Assembly (NCBI GenBank): GCA_964501315.1
Contig: CAZCSO010000010.1
Location: 1-61,287, forward strand
From: UBA5603 sp964501315
GTDB taxonomy: Bacteria > Bacillota_I > Bacilli_A > Izemoplasmatales > Hujiaoplasmataceae
DNA: 61,287 bases
Direction of reading: 5' to 3'
This document shows, one piece after another, positions 50,922-60,500 of this stretch. The stretch's first letter is position 1, and every line of letters begins with the position of its first letter. The notes under the pieces were generated by a model. It searched no databases. It saw only the letters and a program-made list of their open reading frames with translations, and was not told where the DNA came from. A program made the translations under genes and the position numbers.

Positions 50922-51347
50922 GTGGCTAGAGAAATCAAAACAGTTGTAAAGCTGCAAATACCAGGTGGTAAAGCAACACCAGCACCGCCCATTGGACCAG
51001 CTTTAGGACAAGCAGGTGTCAACATTCAACAATTCTGCGTACAATTCAACGACCGCACTAAAGAAAATGTTGGCAGCGTCATTCCCGTAGTTATTACGGT
51101 TTATGATGATCGTAGCTTCACATTTATTACTAAAACGCCGCCCGCCAGTGACTTGCTTAAAAAGGCGTGCAACATTCAAAAAGGCGCAGCTAATTCTAAA
51201 AAAGAAACGGTTGCGACGATTACGCGTGCGAAATTACGCGAACTTGCAGCTATAAAATTACCGGATTTAAACGCCAATGACGTTGAAGCCGGAGCTAAAA
51301 TTTTAGAAGGTTCTGCAAGAAACATGGGAATTGTCGTAGTCGACTAA
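50922..51347 (+). CDS. rplK: 50S ribosomal protein L11
   Basis: The 141-residue protein has the L11 N-domain proline run (PGGKATPAPPIGPALGQ) and the C-domain VTITRAKLRELA-like segment that binds the GTPase-centre RNA. GTG 50922 is chosen because AAGGAGG (50907-50913) is 8 bp upstream; an in-frame GTG at 50913 overlaps that site. Confidence 0.97.
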   Translation: MAREIKTVVKLQIPGGKATPAPPIGPALGQAGVNIQQFCVQFNDRTKENVGSVIPVVITVYDDRSFTFITKTPPASDLLKKACNIQKGAANSKKETVATITRAKLRELAAIKLPDLNANDVEAGAKILEGSARNMGIVVVD

Positions 51348-51370
51348 TCATACTAGTTGTGATCATACAA

Positions 51371-51409
51371 CTATATATGGGAGGACATTTCCGTTAACAC
51401 CACATATAG
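51371..51409 (+). promoter_or_regulatory. Second L1-type site, between rplK and rplA
   Basis: The outer stem is TATAT/ATATA, with TGGGAGGA at 51378-51385, a short GGA/TCC upper stem and ACACCACAT on the right strand. The layout matches the rplK-leader site base for base at TGGGAGGA and CCACAT. It directly precedes the ribosome site of rplA. Confidence 0.72.
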
Positions 51410-51424
51410 GAGGAATTATTAAAA

Positions 51425-52105
51425 ATGGCCAAAAAAGGAAAAAAATATCTAGAAGCCGCTCAAAAAGTCGATAGCACAAAAGCCTATTCGATGACAGAAG
51501 CAGTGGAATTGGTAAAATCCATCGCTTTTGAAAAATTTGATGCTTCGGTTGAATTAGCCCTTAACTTAAACCTCGATCCCCGTAAAGCAGAACAAAATTT
51601 ACGTGGAGCCGTTGTATTACCTCATGGAACCGGTAAAGAAAAACGCGTGTTGGTCTTTGCCCGCGGTGAAAAAGCAAAAGAAGCCGAACAAGCTGGCGCT
51701 GATTATGTTGGCGACGACGAATTGGTTCAAAAAATTTCCGGCGGTTGGTTCGAATTTGATGTTGTTATCGCAACACCAGACATGATGGGCGTCATCGGTA
51801 AACTCGGTCGAGTATTAGGTCCTAAAGGATTAATGCCAAACCCAAAAACCGGAACGGTTACCAACGATGTTGCCAAAGCAGTTTCTGATTCTAAAGGCGG
51901 TAAAATTACGTACCGCGTTGACAAAAACGGAAACATTCAAGCTTTGGTTGGAAAGGTTTCTTTCCCAGTTGAAAACCTCGTTGAAAACATTAAAACGGTT
52001 GTTGACTTAATGCTTAAAGCAAAACCGTCAACGGTTAAAGGTATTTACGTTAAAAACGTCGCCATCTCATCGACGATGGGCCCTGGCGTCAAAATTGCTG
52101 TCTAA
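51425..52105 (+). CDS. rplA: 50S ribosomal protein L1
   Basis: The 226-residue protein begins MAKKGKKYLEAAQKVD and has GPKGLMPNPKTGTV and the C-terminal TMGPGVKI. L1 binds the mobile 23S stalk and in many bacteria represses rplK-rplA by binding mRNA that mimics the rRNA site. TAGGAGGA precedes the ATG. The candidate targets are just described. Confidence 0.97.
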   Translation: MAKKGKKYLEAAQKVDSTKAYSMTEAVELVKSIAFEKFDASVELALNLNLDPRKAEQNLRGAVVLPHGTGKEKRVLVFARGEKAKEAEQAGADYVGDDELVQKISGGWFEFDVVIATPDMMGVIGKLGRVLGPKGLMPNPKTGTVTNDVAKAVSDSKGGKITYRVDKNGNIQALVGKVSFPVENLVENIKTVVDLMLKAKPSTVKGIYVKNVAISSTMGPGVKIAV

Positions 52106-52130
52106 GCTTACTCAAACAACATCATATCTT

Positions 52131-52173
52131 TTCGAAGACAGTAGGGGCTAACGCTTAATTATCCTACCGAGAA
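52131..52173 (+). ncRNA. L10-leader RNA (ribosomal-protein leader of rplJ)
   Basis: The segment GAAGACAGTAGG...GCTTAATTATCCTACCGAG matches the well-known L10-leader core in Bacillota: AGACAGUAGG paired with CCUAC, with the bulged ACGCUUAA loop. The L10-L12 complex binds it to repress rplJ-rplL. It is followed by an attenuator hairpin. Confidence 0.88.
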
Positions 52174-52196
52174 AAAGAATTGTAGAGTCATTTACA

Positions 52197-52227
52197 CCTC
52201 TTTTCTCGCGAAAAGAGGTTTTTATTT
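52197..52227 (+). terminator. Attenuator upstream of rplJ
   Basis: CCTCTTTT (52197-52204) and AAAAGAGG (52211-52218) form an 8-bp stem followed by TTTTTATTT. It lies between the L10-leader core and the rplJ ribosome site, so it can terminate transcription when L10 is in excess. Confidence 0.85.
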
Positions 52228-52254
52228 AAAAACTATCAAACAGGAGGTGTCACG

Positions 52255-52746
52255 ATGTCAAATACATCAATCTTACAAGCTAAAGAAGTTGAAGTTCAAG
52301 CTTTGGTCGAAAAGATGAGTCTAGCGAAATCCGTTGTCGTTGCGGAGTATCGTGGATTGACCGTTCAAAAAACCGAAGAATTACGTCGTCTTCTTCGCAA
52401 AGAAGGTTGTGAGATGATTGTTTCCAAAAACAACATTTCACGCCGTGCTGCACAAAAGACCGGATTTTCCGGAATCGATGCCGATTTAGTTGGACCCAAC
52501 TCGGTCGTATTATCGATGAAAGATTCCGTTGCGGGATCTAAAGTATTGTACGAATTTGCTCGCAAAAACCCAAAACTGATTATCAAAGCGGGAGTTGTTG
52601 ACGGGGATTATTACAATCAAGCAGAAATTAAACAAATCGCTCAATTACCATCCAAACAAGTTTTATTGGCTATGTTGGCTGGCGCATTGTTCTCACCGCT
52701 TAAAGATCTCGCAGTCGGTCTTGATATGATTGCAAATAAAGAATAA
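52255..52746 (+). CDS. rplJ: 50S ribosomal protein L10
   Basis: The 163-residue protein has the N-terminal VVVAEYRGLTVQKTEELRR domain and the C-terminal helix that anchors L12 dimers. CAGGAGGTG precedes the ATG. It is the repressor acting on the upstream leader. Confidence 0.97.
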   Translation: MSNTSILQAKEVEVQALVEKMSLAKSVVVAEYRGLTVQKTEELRRLLRKEGCEMIVSKNNISRRAAQKTGFSGIDADLVGPNSVVLSMKDSVAGSKVLYEFARKNPKLIIKAGVVDGDYYNQAEIKQIAQLPSKQVLLAMLAGALFSPLKDLAVGLDMIANKE

Positions 52747-52774
52747 TTAAATAATCTATTGGAGGAAAATAAAA

Positions 52775-53152
52775 ATGGCTAAATTTACAGCACAAGAATT
52801 TATCGATGCTTTAAAAGAAATGACTATTTTAGAAATCAAAGGCTTAATCGATGCAATGAAAGAAGAATTCGGAGTGGATCCATCCGCTGTCTCCGCTGCA
52901 CCTGCTGCACAAGCACAAGCAGTTGAAGAAGAACAAGGACCAAAAGAAGTTTCTGTTATCTTAACATCCGTTGGCGCTAGCAAAGTTGGCGTTATCAAAG
53001 TTGTTAGAGAATTAACGGGTCTTGGCTTAATCGAAGCTAAAAACTTAGTTGATGCCGCACCAAAAGCTATCAAAGAAAAGATTAAAGAAGACGAAGCCAA
53101 AGAAATCGCTAAGAAATTAACGGACGCTGGCGCATCTGTCGAAATTAAGTAA
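52775..53152 (+). CDS. rplL: 50S ribosomal protein L7/L12
   Basis: The 125-residue protein has the N-terminal dimerisation helices, an Ala/Glu-rich hinge (about 45-58) and a C-terminal domain with VGVIKVVRELTGLGLIEAK that recruits GTPase factors. TTGGAGGA precedes the ATG. Confidence 0.97.
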   Translation: MAKFTAQEFIDALKEMTILEIKGLIDAMKEEFGVDPSAVSAAPAAQAQAVEEEQGPKEVSVILTSVGASKVGVIKVVRELTGLGLIEAKNLVDAAPKAIKEKIKEDEAKEIAKKLTDAGASVEIK

Positions 53153-53170
53153 TTATCCTTAACTGACATA

Positions 53171-53195
53171 AAACCTGAGAAATTCTCAGGTTTTT
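53171..53195 (+). terminator. Terminator of rplJ-rplL
   Basis: AAACCTGAG (53171-53179) pairs with CTCAGGTTT (53185-53193), followed by more T. Confidence 0.9.
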
Positions 53196-53216
53196 AGCGT
53201 TTTAAGGGGGGATACT

Positions 53217-53804
53217 GTGTCACATTATTATACAAAAACAAATGATGAGTTAGATAGTCTCAAACGAACCGTTCAATTCAAAATCCAGGATCATCTTTTT
53301 CAGATGACAACCGATAAAGGCGTATTTTCAAAATCGGGACTTGATTTTGGTTCACGAGTATTGTTAGAAGCACTGTCCGTTCAACCGAATGAATCCGTTT
53401 TGGATTTGGGGTGTGGATACGGTGCGATGGGTCTCGTCATCAAAACGTTATTCCACGCTAAAGTCACGTTGGTGGACATCAATCAACGTGCGGTTCAACT
53501 AACAAAAGAAAACGCCGATCACTTGCATCTCGACGTCACTGTTTTACAAAGTGACGGATTTTCGAATGTCAACGGCGTTTTTGATGTGATTGTAACGAAC
53601 CCGCCGATTCGTGCCGGGAAAGCAATCATTTACCGTTGGTTTGAAACAGCTAAATCTTTTTTAACGGACAACGGACGTTTAATCTTGGTCATCAATCAAA
53701 AACAAGGTGCTCCTTCGGCGATTACGTTTTTAAAGGAACATTACCGAATTGTCGAAATTATCGGCAAGAAATCAGGTTTTTGCGTGATATCTTGTCAAAA
53801 ATAA
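53217..53804 (+). CDS. rsmC: 16S rRNA G1207 methyltransferase-like (RsmC/YbxB)
   Basis: The 195-residue class I SAM methyltransferase has the motif LDLGCGYGAMGLVI and the catalytic NPPIRAG. This is the half-length RsmC (YbxB) form present between rplL and rpoB in Bacillus; the N-terminal degenerate domain of E. coli RsmC is absent. It starts with GTG and AAGGGGGG precedes it. Confidence 0.92.
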   Translation: MSHYYTKTNDELDSLKRTVQFKIQDHLFQMTTDKGVFSKSGLDFGSRVLLEALSVQPNESVLDLGCGYGAMGLVIKTLFHAKVTLVDINQRAVQLTKENADHLHLDVTVLQSDGFSNVNGVFDVIVTNPPIRAGKAIIYRWFETAKSFLTDNGRLILVINQKQGAPSAITFLKEHYRIVEIIGKKSGFCVISCQK

Positions 53805-53833
53805 TTGACTATTTGACATCGTTGTGATAACAT
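53805..53833 (+). promoter_or_regulatory. Promoter of rpoBC (with overlapping second promoter)
   Basis: TTGACT (53805-53810), a 17-bp spacer and TAACAT (53828-53833), preceded by TGA (extended -10). A second set, TTGACA (53813-53818) with TTAAAT (53836-53841) at 17 bp, overlaps it 8 bp downstream. Confidence 0.75.
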
Positions 53834-53837
53834 ATTT

Positions 53838-53870
53838 AAATGCGATAGAATGCGCATTTTTGTGTTTTTT
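53838..53870 (+). terminator. Candidate attenuator in rpoB leader
   Basis: AAATGCG (53838-53844) pairs with CGCATTT (53853-53859), followed by TTGTGTTTTTT. The stem is short and the T-tract is interrupted, so it is a weak candidate. It lies in or at the start of the rpoB leader. Confidence 0.35.
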
Positions 53871-53922
53871 AGTGCAAACAAGTTTATTTATGCTTCATAT
53901 ATTTTACATTTGAGGTGATTTT

Positions 53923-56900
53923 GTGGATTTTAAAACGGTTAAGTATGGAAAGAAACGGGAAAGAAGAAATTATTCACGAGTCAAATCAAACGTCGAACTT
54001 CCGGACCTCATCGAAGTTCAAACCTCGTCGTTTGATTGGTTCATCGAAACAGGGTTAAAAGAGCTGTTTCACGATATTTCTCCGATTACCAACTTTACCG
54101 AGAACCTCGAGCTCTATTTTGGCGATTATGAGATTGGGGAACCCAAGTATTCTGTTCTGGAATGCAAAGAAAAGGATGTTACCTACTCGCGGCCGCTCCG
54201 AGTATCCGTCAAGCTTTTGAACAAAGAAGCTGTTGACAAAGATACGGGAGAAGTCACCATCAAGGAACAAAAGATTTTTATGGGAGACATTCCGGTTATG
54301 ACGCCGGTTGGTACCTTTATTATCAACGGTTCCGAACGGGTTATCGTATCGCAAATCGTTCGTTCTTCAGGCGTATTCTTCTCTGAAGAAGTCGATAAGA
54401 AAACCCTCCAACGTAAGTACTTAGGACAAGTAATTCCTACACGCGGTGCTTGGCTTGAATACGAAATTGGATCCAAAGATTTATTGTATGCAAAAATTGA
54501 CCGTTCCAAAAAAATCTATCTGACAACCATGATCAAGGCGCTCGGATTTTCAACTCCGAAACAAATCTTTGATCTTTTTGGCGAAAACGAATTACTCCAA
54601 ATTACGATGGAAAAAGATTTAACGGCGAATGCTGAAGAAGCGATGAAAGAAGTCTATGCTAAAATTAGACAAGGCGAACAAGCCACTTCTGAAGGTGCTC
54701 GTCAGTTTTTCGTTTCGCGTTTGTTCGATGAAAAACGTTATGATTTAGCGGAAGTTGGTCGCTTCAAAGTCAACCAAAAATTGGATATCATCACTCGATT
54801 AAATCAAATTATCAACAAAGGCGTCGTCGCAAAATTCGCTAACGACATCGTCGATGCAACAACCGGCGAAGTTGTTATTTCCAAAGGACAATTCCTTGAT
54901 GAAGAATCCATTAATGTACTGAATAAAAACCGTGCATTGATAACCCAACGCGTTATTTTCGATGAATCGCTTGAAAGAGAACTCCAAATCCATTTAGACC
55001 GCGAAATGCGTCATGAATTGGTTTCGGAAAACATCAATGAAGATTTTATCGAAAAGGTAATCAAAAACTGTTACGTTGAAGTCGTTGATTTGAACGTCTT
55101 CCAAAATGGCGATGAAAAATCAGTTCGAATCGTCGGGAACAATTCCTATGAAACGGCACTCCACATCCAAACATCGGATATTTTAGCAAGTATTTCATAC
55201 TATCTCAATTTATTTGATCGCATTGGTTCGTTGGACGACATCGACCATCTTGGAAACCGTCGTTTACGCTTAATCGGCGAATTGTTAAAAAATCAATTCC
55301 GCATCGGTTTAGCGAAGATGGAAAAGAATGTCAAAGACCGGATGTCAACCAAAGATACCAAAGAAATGACACCACAAAACTTAATTAACATCCGTCCGTT
55401 AACGTCATCGTTAAAAGAATTCTTTGGTAGTTCGCAGTTGTCGCAATTCATGCAACAAACCAATCCGTTGGATGAAATTACGCATAAACGCCGTATCTCG
55501 GCGCTTGGACCGGGAGGATTAACCCGTGACCGTGCTGGTTTCGAAGTCCGTGACGTCCATCAATCGCATTATGGCCGTATCTGTCCTATTGAAACGCCAG
55601 AAGGTCAAAACATTGGTTTGATCAACTCCTTAGCGTGCTATGTTAAAGTCAATAAATACGGATTTATGGAAACACCGTATTTGAAAATCGATAAAGAAAC
55701 ACGGAAAGTTACTAACGAAATTGAGTACTTATCCGCTGATCAAGAACAAAACTTCATTATCGCTCAGGCCAACGTGAAACTGAACGATGACATGACGATT
55801 ATGGAAGATCGCGTCATCGGTCGTTACCAAGGCGAAACGAAAATCTTCGACGCCTCAAAATGCGACTATATGGACGTTTCCCCGAAACAAATCGTATCCA
55901 TTTCTACGGCTTGTATTCCCTTCCTGGAACACGACGACGCCAACCGCGCCTTGATGGGTGCGAACATGCAACGTCAAGCTATTCCGCTTTTAAAACCCGA
56001 AGCGCCTTTCGTCGGTACGGGTATTGAATACAAAACCGCACATGACTCAGGAACGTGTTTGATTGCTCTTAACGACGGTGTCGTTGAATCCGTCGACGGA
56101 TTAAAAGTCACGATTCGAAGAGAAGACGGTAATTTGGACGTTTATGAATTATCAAAATATATGCGTTCAAATCAAGGAACGTGTATCAATCAAATACCCA
56201 TCGTATCGTTAGGCGAAATCATCAAAGCCGGCGATATTATCGCAGATGGTCCTTCGATGGATCAAGGCGAATTAGCGTTAGGGCGTAACGTTGTCGTTGC
56301 GTTCATGACTTGGAACGGTTACAACTATGAAGATGCCGTCATTATGAATGAACGGCTTGTTCGTGACGACGTTTACACCTCAATTCATATTGAAAAGTAT
56401 GAGATTGAAGCACGCGACACGAAATTAGGCAAAGAAGAAATTACCCGTGAAATTCCCAACGTTGGTGAAGAAGGTCGCAAATATTTGGACGCACATGGCA
56501 TCATTATCCCAGGCGCTGAAGTCAAAGAAGGCGACATTCTGGTTGGTAAAGTTACCCCGAAGGGTCAAACCGATCCAACACCGGAAGATCGCTTGTTACT
56601 CGCAATCTTCGGTGAAAAATCACGTGAAGTTCGCGACACATCCTTAAGAGTGCCTCATGGCGGGGGCGGTATCGTCCACTCCATTAAAGTATTCTCTCGT
56701 GAGAATGATGACGAGCTCGCTCCCGGTGTCAACCAAGTTGTTCGAGTCTACATCGTTCAAAAACGGAAAATATCCGAAGGCGATAAGATGGCCGGTCGTC
56801 ATGGAAACAAGGGCGTTATTTCAAAAATACTGCCCAGTGAAGACATGCCTTACATGCCGGATGGAACACCGGTTGACATTATGTTAAACCCGCTTGGCGT

Positions 56901-57540
56901 TCCCTCACGTATGAACATCGGTCAAGTTTTGGAAATCCATCTGGGTATGGCTGCCAAGCGCTTAGGCATCCATGTTGCAACCCCCGTATTTGATGGTGTT
57001 GAACAACATGACTTAAATGATATCATGAGCGAAGCTGGCATGGATGATGATGGTAAAACCTATCTTTATGACGGTCGCACAGGCGAGCGCTTTGATAACA
57101 AAGTTTCCGTCGGCGTCATGTACATGATTAAACTCGACCACATGGTTGACGACAAACTTCATGCTCGTAGCGTTGGACCTTATACGTTAGTAACGCAACA
57201 ACCGATGGGCGGTAAAGCTCAAAACGGTGGACAACGTTTCGGTGAAATGGAAGTTTGGGCGTTAGAAGCCTATGGTGCAGCCTATACACTCCAAGAAATG
57301 CTGACGGTTAAATCCGATGATATTATCGGCCGTAACAAAGTCTTTAGAGCAATCGTCGATGGACAACCCATTCCCGAACCGGCATTGCCGGAATCGTTCC
57401 GCGTATTGACCCGTGAACTTCGTTCGTTGGGTATTTACGTAGAATTAATTGACCGTGAAAGCGGCATCAACGAAGTTAATAAGAGCTTGATCGATGACGA
57501 TGTGGAAGACTATATTACCAAATATGGCTTTCAATCCTAA
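53923..57540 (+). CDS. rpoB: DNA-directed RNA polymerase beta subunit
   Basis: The 1205-residue protein starts with GTG after GAGGTGA. It has the rifampicin-pocket region (FFGSSQLSQFM, then ITHKRRISALGPGGLTRDRAG), the GRICPIETPEGQNIGL motif, KMAGRHGNKG and the C-terminal QPMGGKAQNGGQRFGEMEVW. The residue equivalent to E. coli Asp516 is Gln (residue 511) and the next positions read QTN, whereas His526 and Ser531 equivalents are retained. The E. coli-type insertions are absent, so the length is Bacillus/Mollicutes-like. Confidence 0.98.
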   Translation: MDFKTVKYGKKRERRNYSRVKSNVELPDLIEVQTSSFDWFIETGLKELFHDISPITNFTENLELYFGDYEIGEPKYSVLECKEKDVTYSRPLRVSVKLLNKEAVDKDTGEVTIKEQKIFMGDIPVMTPVGTFIINGSERVIVSQIVRSSGVFFSEEVDKKTLQRKYLGQVIPTRGAWLEYEIGSKDLLYAKIDRSKKIYLTTMIKALGFSTPKQIFDLFGENELLQITMEKDLTANAEEAMKEVYAKIRQGEQATSEGARQFFVSRLFDEKRYDLAEVGRFKVNQKLDIITRLNQIINKGVVAKFANDIVDATTGEVVISKGQFLDEESINVLNKNRALITQRVIFDESLERELQIHLDREMRHELVSENINEDFIEKVIKNCYVEVVDLNVFQNGDEKSVRIVGNNSYETALHIQTSDILASISYYLNLFDRIGSLDDIDHLGNRRLRLIGELLKNQFRIGLAKMEKNVKDRMSTKDTKEMTPQNLINIRPLTSSLKEFFGSSQLSQFMQQTNPLDEITHKRRISALGPGGLTRDRAGFEVRDVHQSHYGRICPIETPEGQNIGLINSLACYVKVNKYGFMETPYLKIDKETRKVTNEIEYLSADQEQNFIIAQANVKLNDDMTIMEDRVIGRYQGETKIFDASKCDYMDVSPKQIVSISTACIPFLEHDDANRALMGANMQRQAIPLLKPEAPFVGTGIEYKTAHDSGTCLIALNDGVVESVDGLKVTIRREDGNLDVYELSKYMRSNQGTCINQIPIVSLGEIIKAGDIIADGPSMDQGELALGRNVVVAFMTWNGYNYEDAVIMNERLVRDDVYTSIHIEKYEIEARDTKLGKEEITREIPNVGEEGRKYLDAHGIIIPGAEVKEGDILVGKVTPKGQTDPTPEDRLLLAIFGEKSREVRDTSLRVPHGGGGIVHSIKVFSRENDDELAPGVNQVVRVYIVQKRKISEGDKMAGRHGNKGVISKILPSEDMPYMPDGTPVDIMLNPLGVPSRMNIGQVLEIHLGMAAKRLGIHVATPVFDGVEQHDLNDIMSEAGMDDDGKTYLYDGRTGERFDNKVSVGVMYMIKLDHMVDDKLHARSVGPYTLVTQQPMGGKAQNGGQRFGEMEVWALEAYGAAYTLQEMLTVKSDDIIGRNKVFRAIVDGQPIPEPALPESFRVLTRELRSLGIYVELIDRESGINEVNKSLIDDDVEDYITKYGFQS

Positions 57541-57558
57541 GAAAGGTGAGTGACAAAA

Positions 57559-60500
57559 ATGAGTCAAAAATATTCGCATTTAAAGATTCGTTTGGCCTCT
57601 CCTGAAGAAATTAGAAGTTGGTCATTCGGTGAAGTTAAAAAACATGAAACCATCAACTATCGTACGTTAAAACCAGAAAAAGATGGTTTGTTCTGTGAAG
57701 TTATTTTCGGACCGACAAAGGATTACCAATGCGCGTGTTCGAACAAATCAAAACGAAGCGCACATCCCGGGAAAAAATGTCCTGTTTGCGGCGTCGAATA
57801 CACCGAAAGCAAAGTTCGTAGAGAACGGATGGGTCACATTGAGTTAGCCGCTCCTGTCGTTCACGCATGGTATTTGCGGAACAGCCCTTCGCGTTTGGCA
57901 ATTTTGCTGGATATCAAATCCAAAGATTTAGAAGAAGTGGTATACTTAGCCTCCTACATTGTCGTCGACCCAGGCGACACCGATTTGCAAATGAAGCAAA
58001 TCTTGTCCGAAGCAGACTACACCAAATATTATTTTGAACACGGATCGAAATTCAAAGCGTTGACCGGTGCCGAAGCCATTAAGTATTTGCTTAAGAAAAT
58101 GGACTTGGAAAAAGAAACGGTTAACTTGCGTAAAGAATTGAAAACCGCTTCAAAACAACGTCGTGAAAAAATCATCAAACGTTTGAACGTCGTTGAAGCC
58201 TTTAAAAATTCGGACAACAAACCCGAATGGATGGTATTGGATGTTCTTCCTGTCATTCCACCGGATTTACGTCCGATGGTTCAACTCGATGGTGGTCGTT
58301 TTGCCACAACCGATTTGAACGACTTATACCGTCGTATTTTAAACCGAAACAATCGGTTAAAACGTCAATTTGAACAAGGCGCTCCTCACCTCATCACCAA
58401 AAATGAGAAACGGATGCTGCAAGAAGCGGTTGATGCCTTGATCGATAACTCAAAACGTGGCCGTAAGGTCGTCGTTGAGAAAAACAGAGCGTTAAAATCG
58501 TTATCCGACATGCTCCGTGGTAAACAAGGTCGTTTCCGTCAGAACTTATTGGGGAAACGGGTTGACTACTCCGGACGTTCGGTTATCGTTGTTGGTCCGG
58601 ATTTGGAAATGTACCAATGTGGTCTTCCCAAAGAAATGGCCATCATTCTCTTCAAACCGTTTGTTATTCGTGAGTTGATCAGTCGTAATATTACGTCGAA
58701 CATCAAGAGTGCAAAACGATTGATTGAAACTTTAGACGGACGCATCTGGGCAGTTCTTGAAGATGTCATTCGAGAACATCCCGTCTTGTTAAACCGTGCT
58801 CCGACGCTTCACCGTTTGGGTATCCAAGCGTTCGAACCGAAACTGGTTGAAGGAAAAGCCATTCGTTTGCATCCGCTCGTTACCACGGCGTTCAATGCCG
58901 ACTTCGACGGTGACCAAATGGCTGTCCACGTTCCGCTTTCCGAAGAAGCGCAAGCAGAAGCACGCGTCTTGATGTTGGCTTCAAACAACATTTTGAATCC
59001 TAAAGACGGAAAACCAGTTGTTACGCCGTCACAGGACATGGTTCTTGGTAACTATTACTTAACATTAGAAAAGGCCGACGCCATCGGCGAAGGAAACGTC
59101 TATAAAGATTATAATGAAGTGATTTTGGCTTTGGAAAACAAATTGGTAACGCTCCATACTCGGATTGCGTTAAAAGCGTCGACTTTACCTCATCAACTTC
59201 GTGATGATCTTAAAAACCACTACATCGTGACGACACCGGGTAAACTGATTTTTAATACCATTTTACCGTCGTCATTCCCATACTTGAACGAACCTGAAAA
59301 GTTCAATTTAGAAAAAGAAACACCCGAAAAATACTTCTTGGCACCGGGAACGAACTTGCGTGAATCCATCAAGGCCATGCCGTTAGTGACTCCGTTCAAG
59401 AAGAAATTCCTCAGCTTGATCATCGCTCAGATTTTTGCGAAGTACAAGATTAACGAAACGTCGAAAATGTTGGACAAAATGAAAAACATTGGGTTCAAAT
59501 ACTCAACCGTCGCCGGTATTACCGTCGCTGCTTCCGATGTTCAAGTTTACTCTGGAAAACAAGAAGTCTTGAAAAAACACGATGAAAAAGTAGATGAAAT
59601 TTTCGAACTTTACAACATGGGTTTGCTGACCGATGGTGAACGTAAAGCCTTGGTTATCTCGGAATGGGCCGATGCCAAAGATGAAATTCAAACCGGTTTG
59701 CTTGCAGAACTGAAAAAAGACAATCACATCTTCATGATGTCCGATTCCGGTGCGCGTGGTAACGCGTCCAACTTCACTCAGTTAGCCGGTATGCGTGGTT
59801 TGATGGCCAACCCGTCTGGTGGAACCATCGAATTACCGATTAAAGCGTCTTTCCGTGAAGGCTTGACGATGTCTGAGTTCTTTATTTCAACCCATGGTGC
59901 TCGTAAAGGTTCGACCGATACGGCTTTAAAAACGGCTGAATCCGGATACTTGACTCGCCGTTTGGTAGATGTCAGCCAAGACGTTGTTATTACCGAAGAA
60001 GATTGCGGAACCGATAAGGGTATTCGCGTCAAAGAATTATTGGATCGCGATGGAAAAACCATCGAATCCTTATACGAACGGATTTTAGGTCGCTATGCGG
60101 CTGAAGATTTCGTTGATCCGAAGACCAGTGAAGTTTTGGTTTATCGCAATAAATACATCAACGAAGAAATTGCTAAGAAGATTATTGCGACCGGAACGAC
60201 TTCCGTCAATATTCGGACCGGACTTTCCTGTATCTCAAAAGTTGGCGTTTGCCGTAAGTGCTATGGGCAAAACTTAGCAACCGGCGAAAAAGCCGAAGTG
60301 GGTGAATCGGTTGGAACCATTGCGGCCCAATCCATTGGTGAACCGGGTACGCAGTTGACGATGAGAACCTTCCACACCGGCGGTGTTGCTGGAGACGATA
60401 TTACCCAAGGTCTTCCTCGTGTTCAGGAATTGTTTGAAGCCAGAACCTCCAAAGGGAAAGCCATCATCTCGGAAATCAACGCAACGGTCAAAGAAATTCA

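Noticed and set aside
52756..53169. Leftward 137-codon open frame over rplL
   Set aside because: Complete overlap with rplL; Ala/Ser-rich composition is what the antisense of an Ala/Glu-rich gene gives. No ribosome site.
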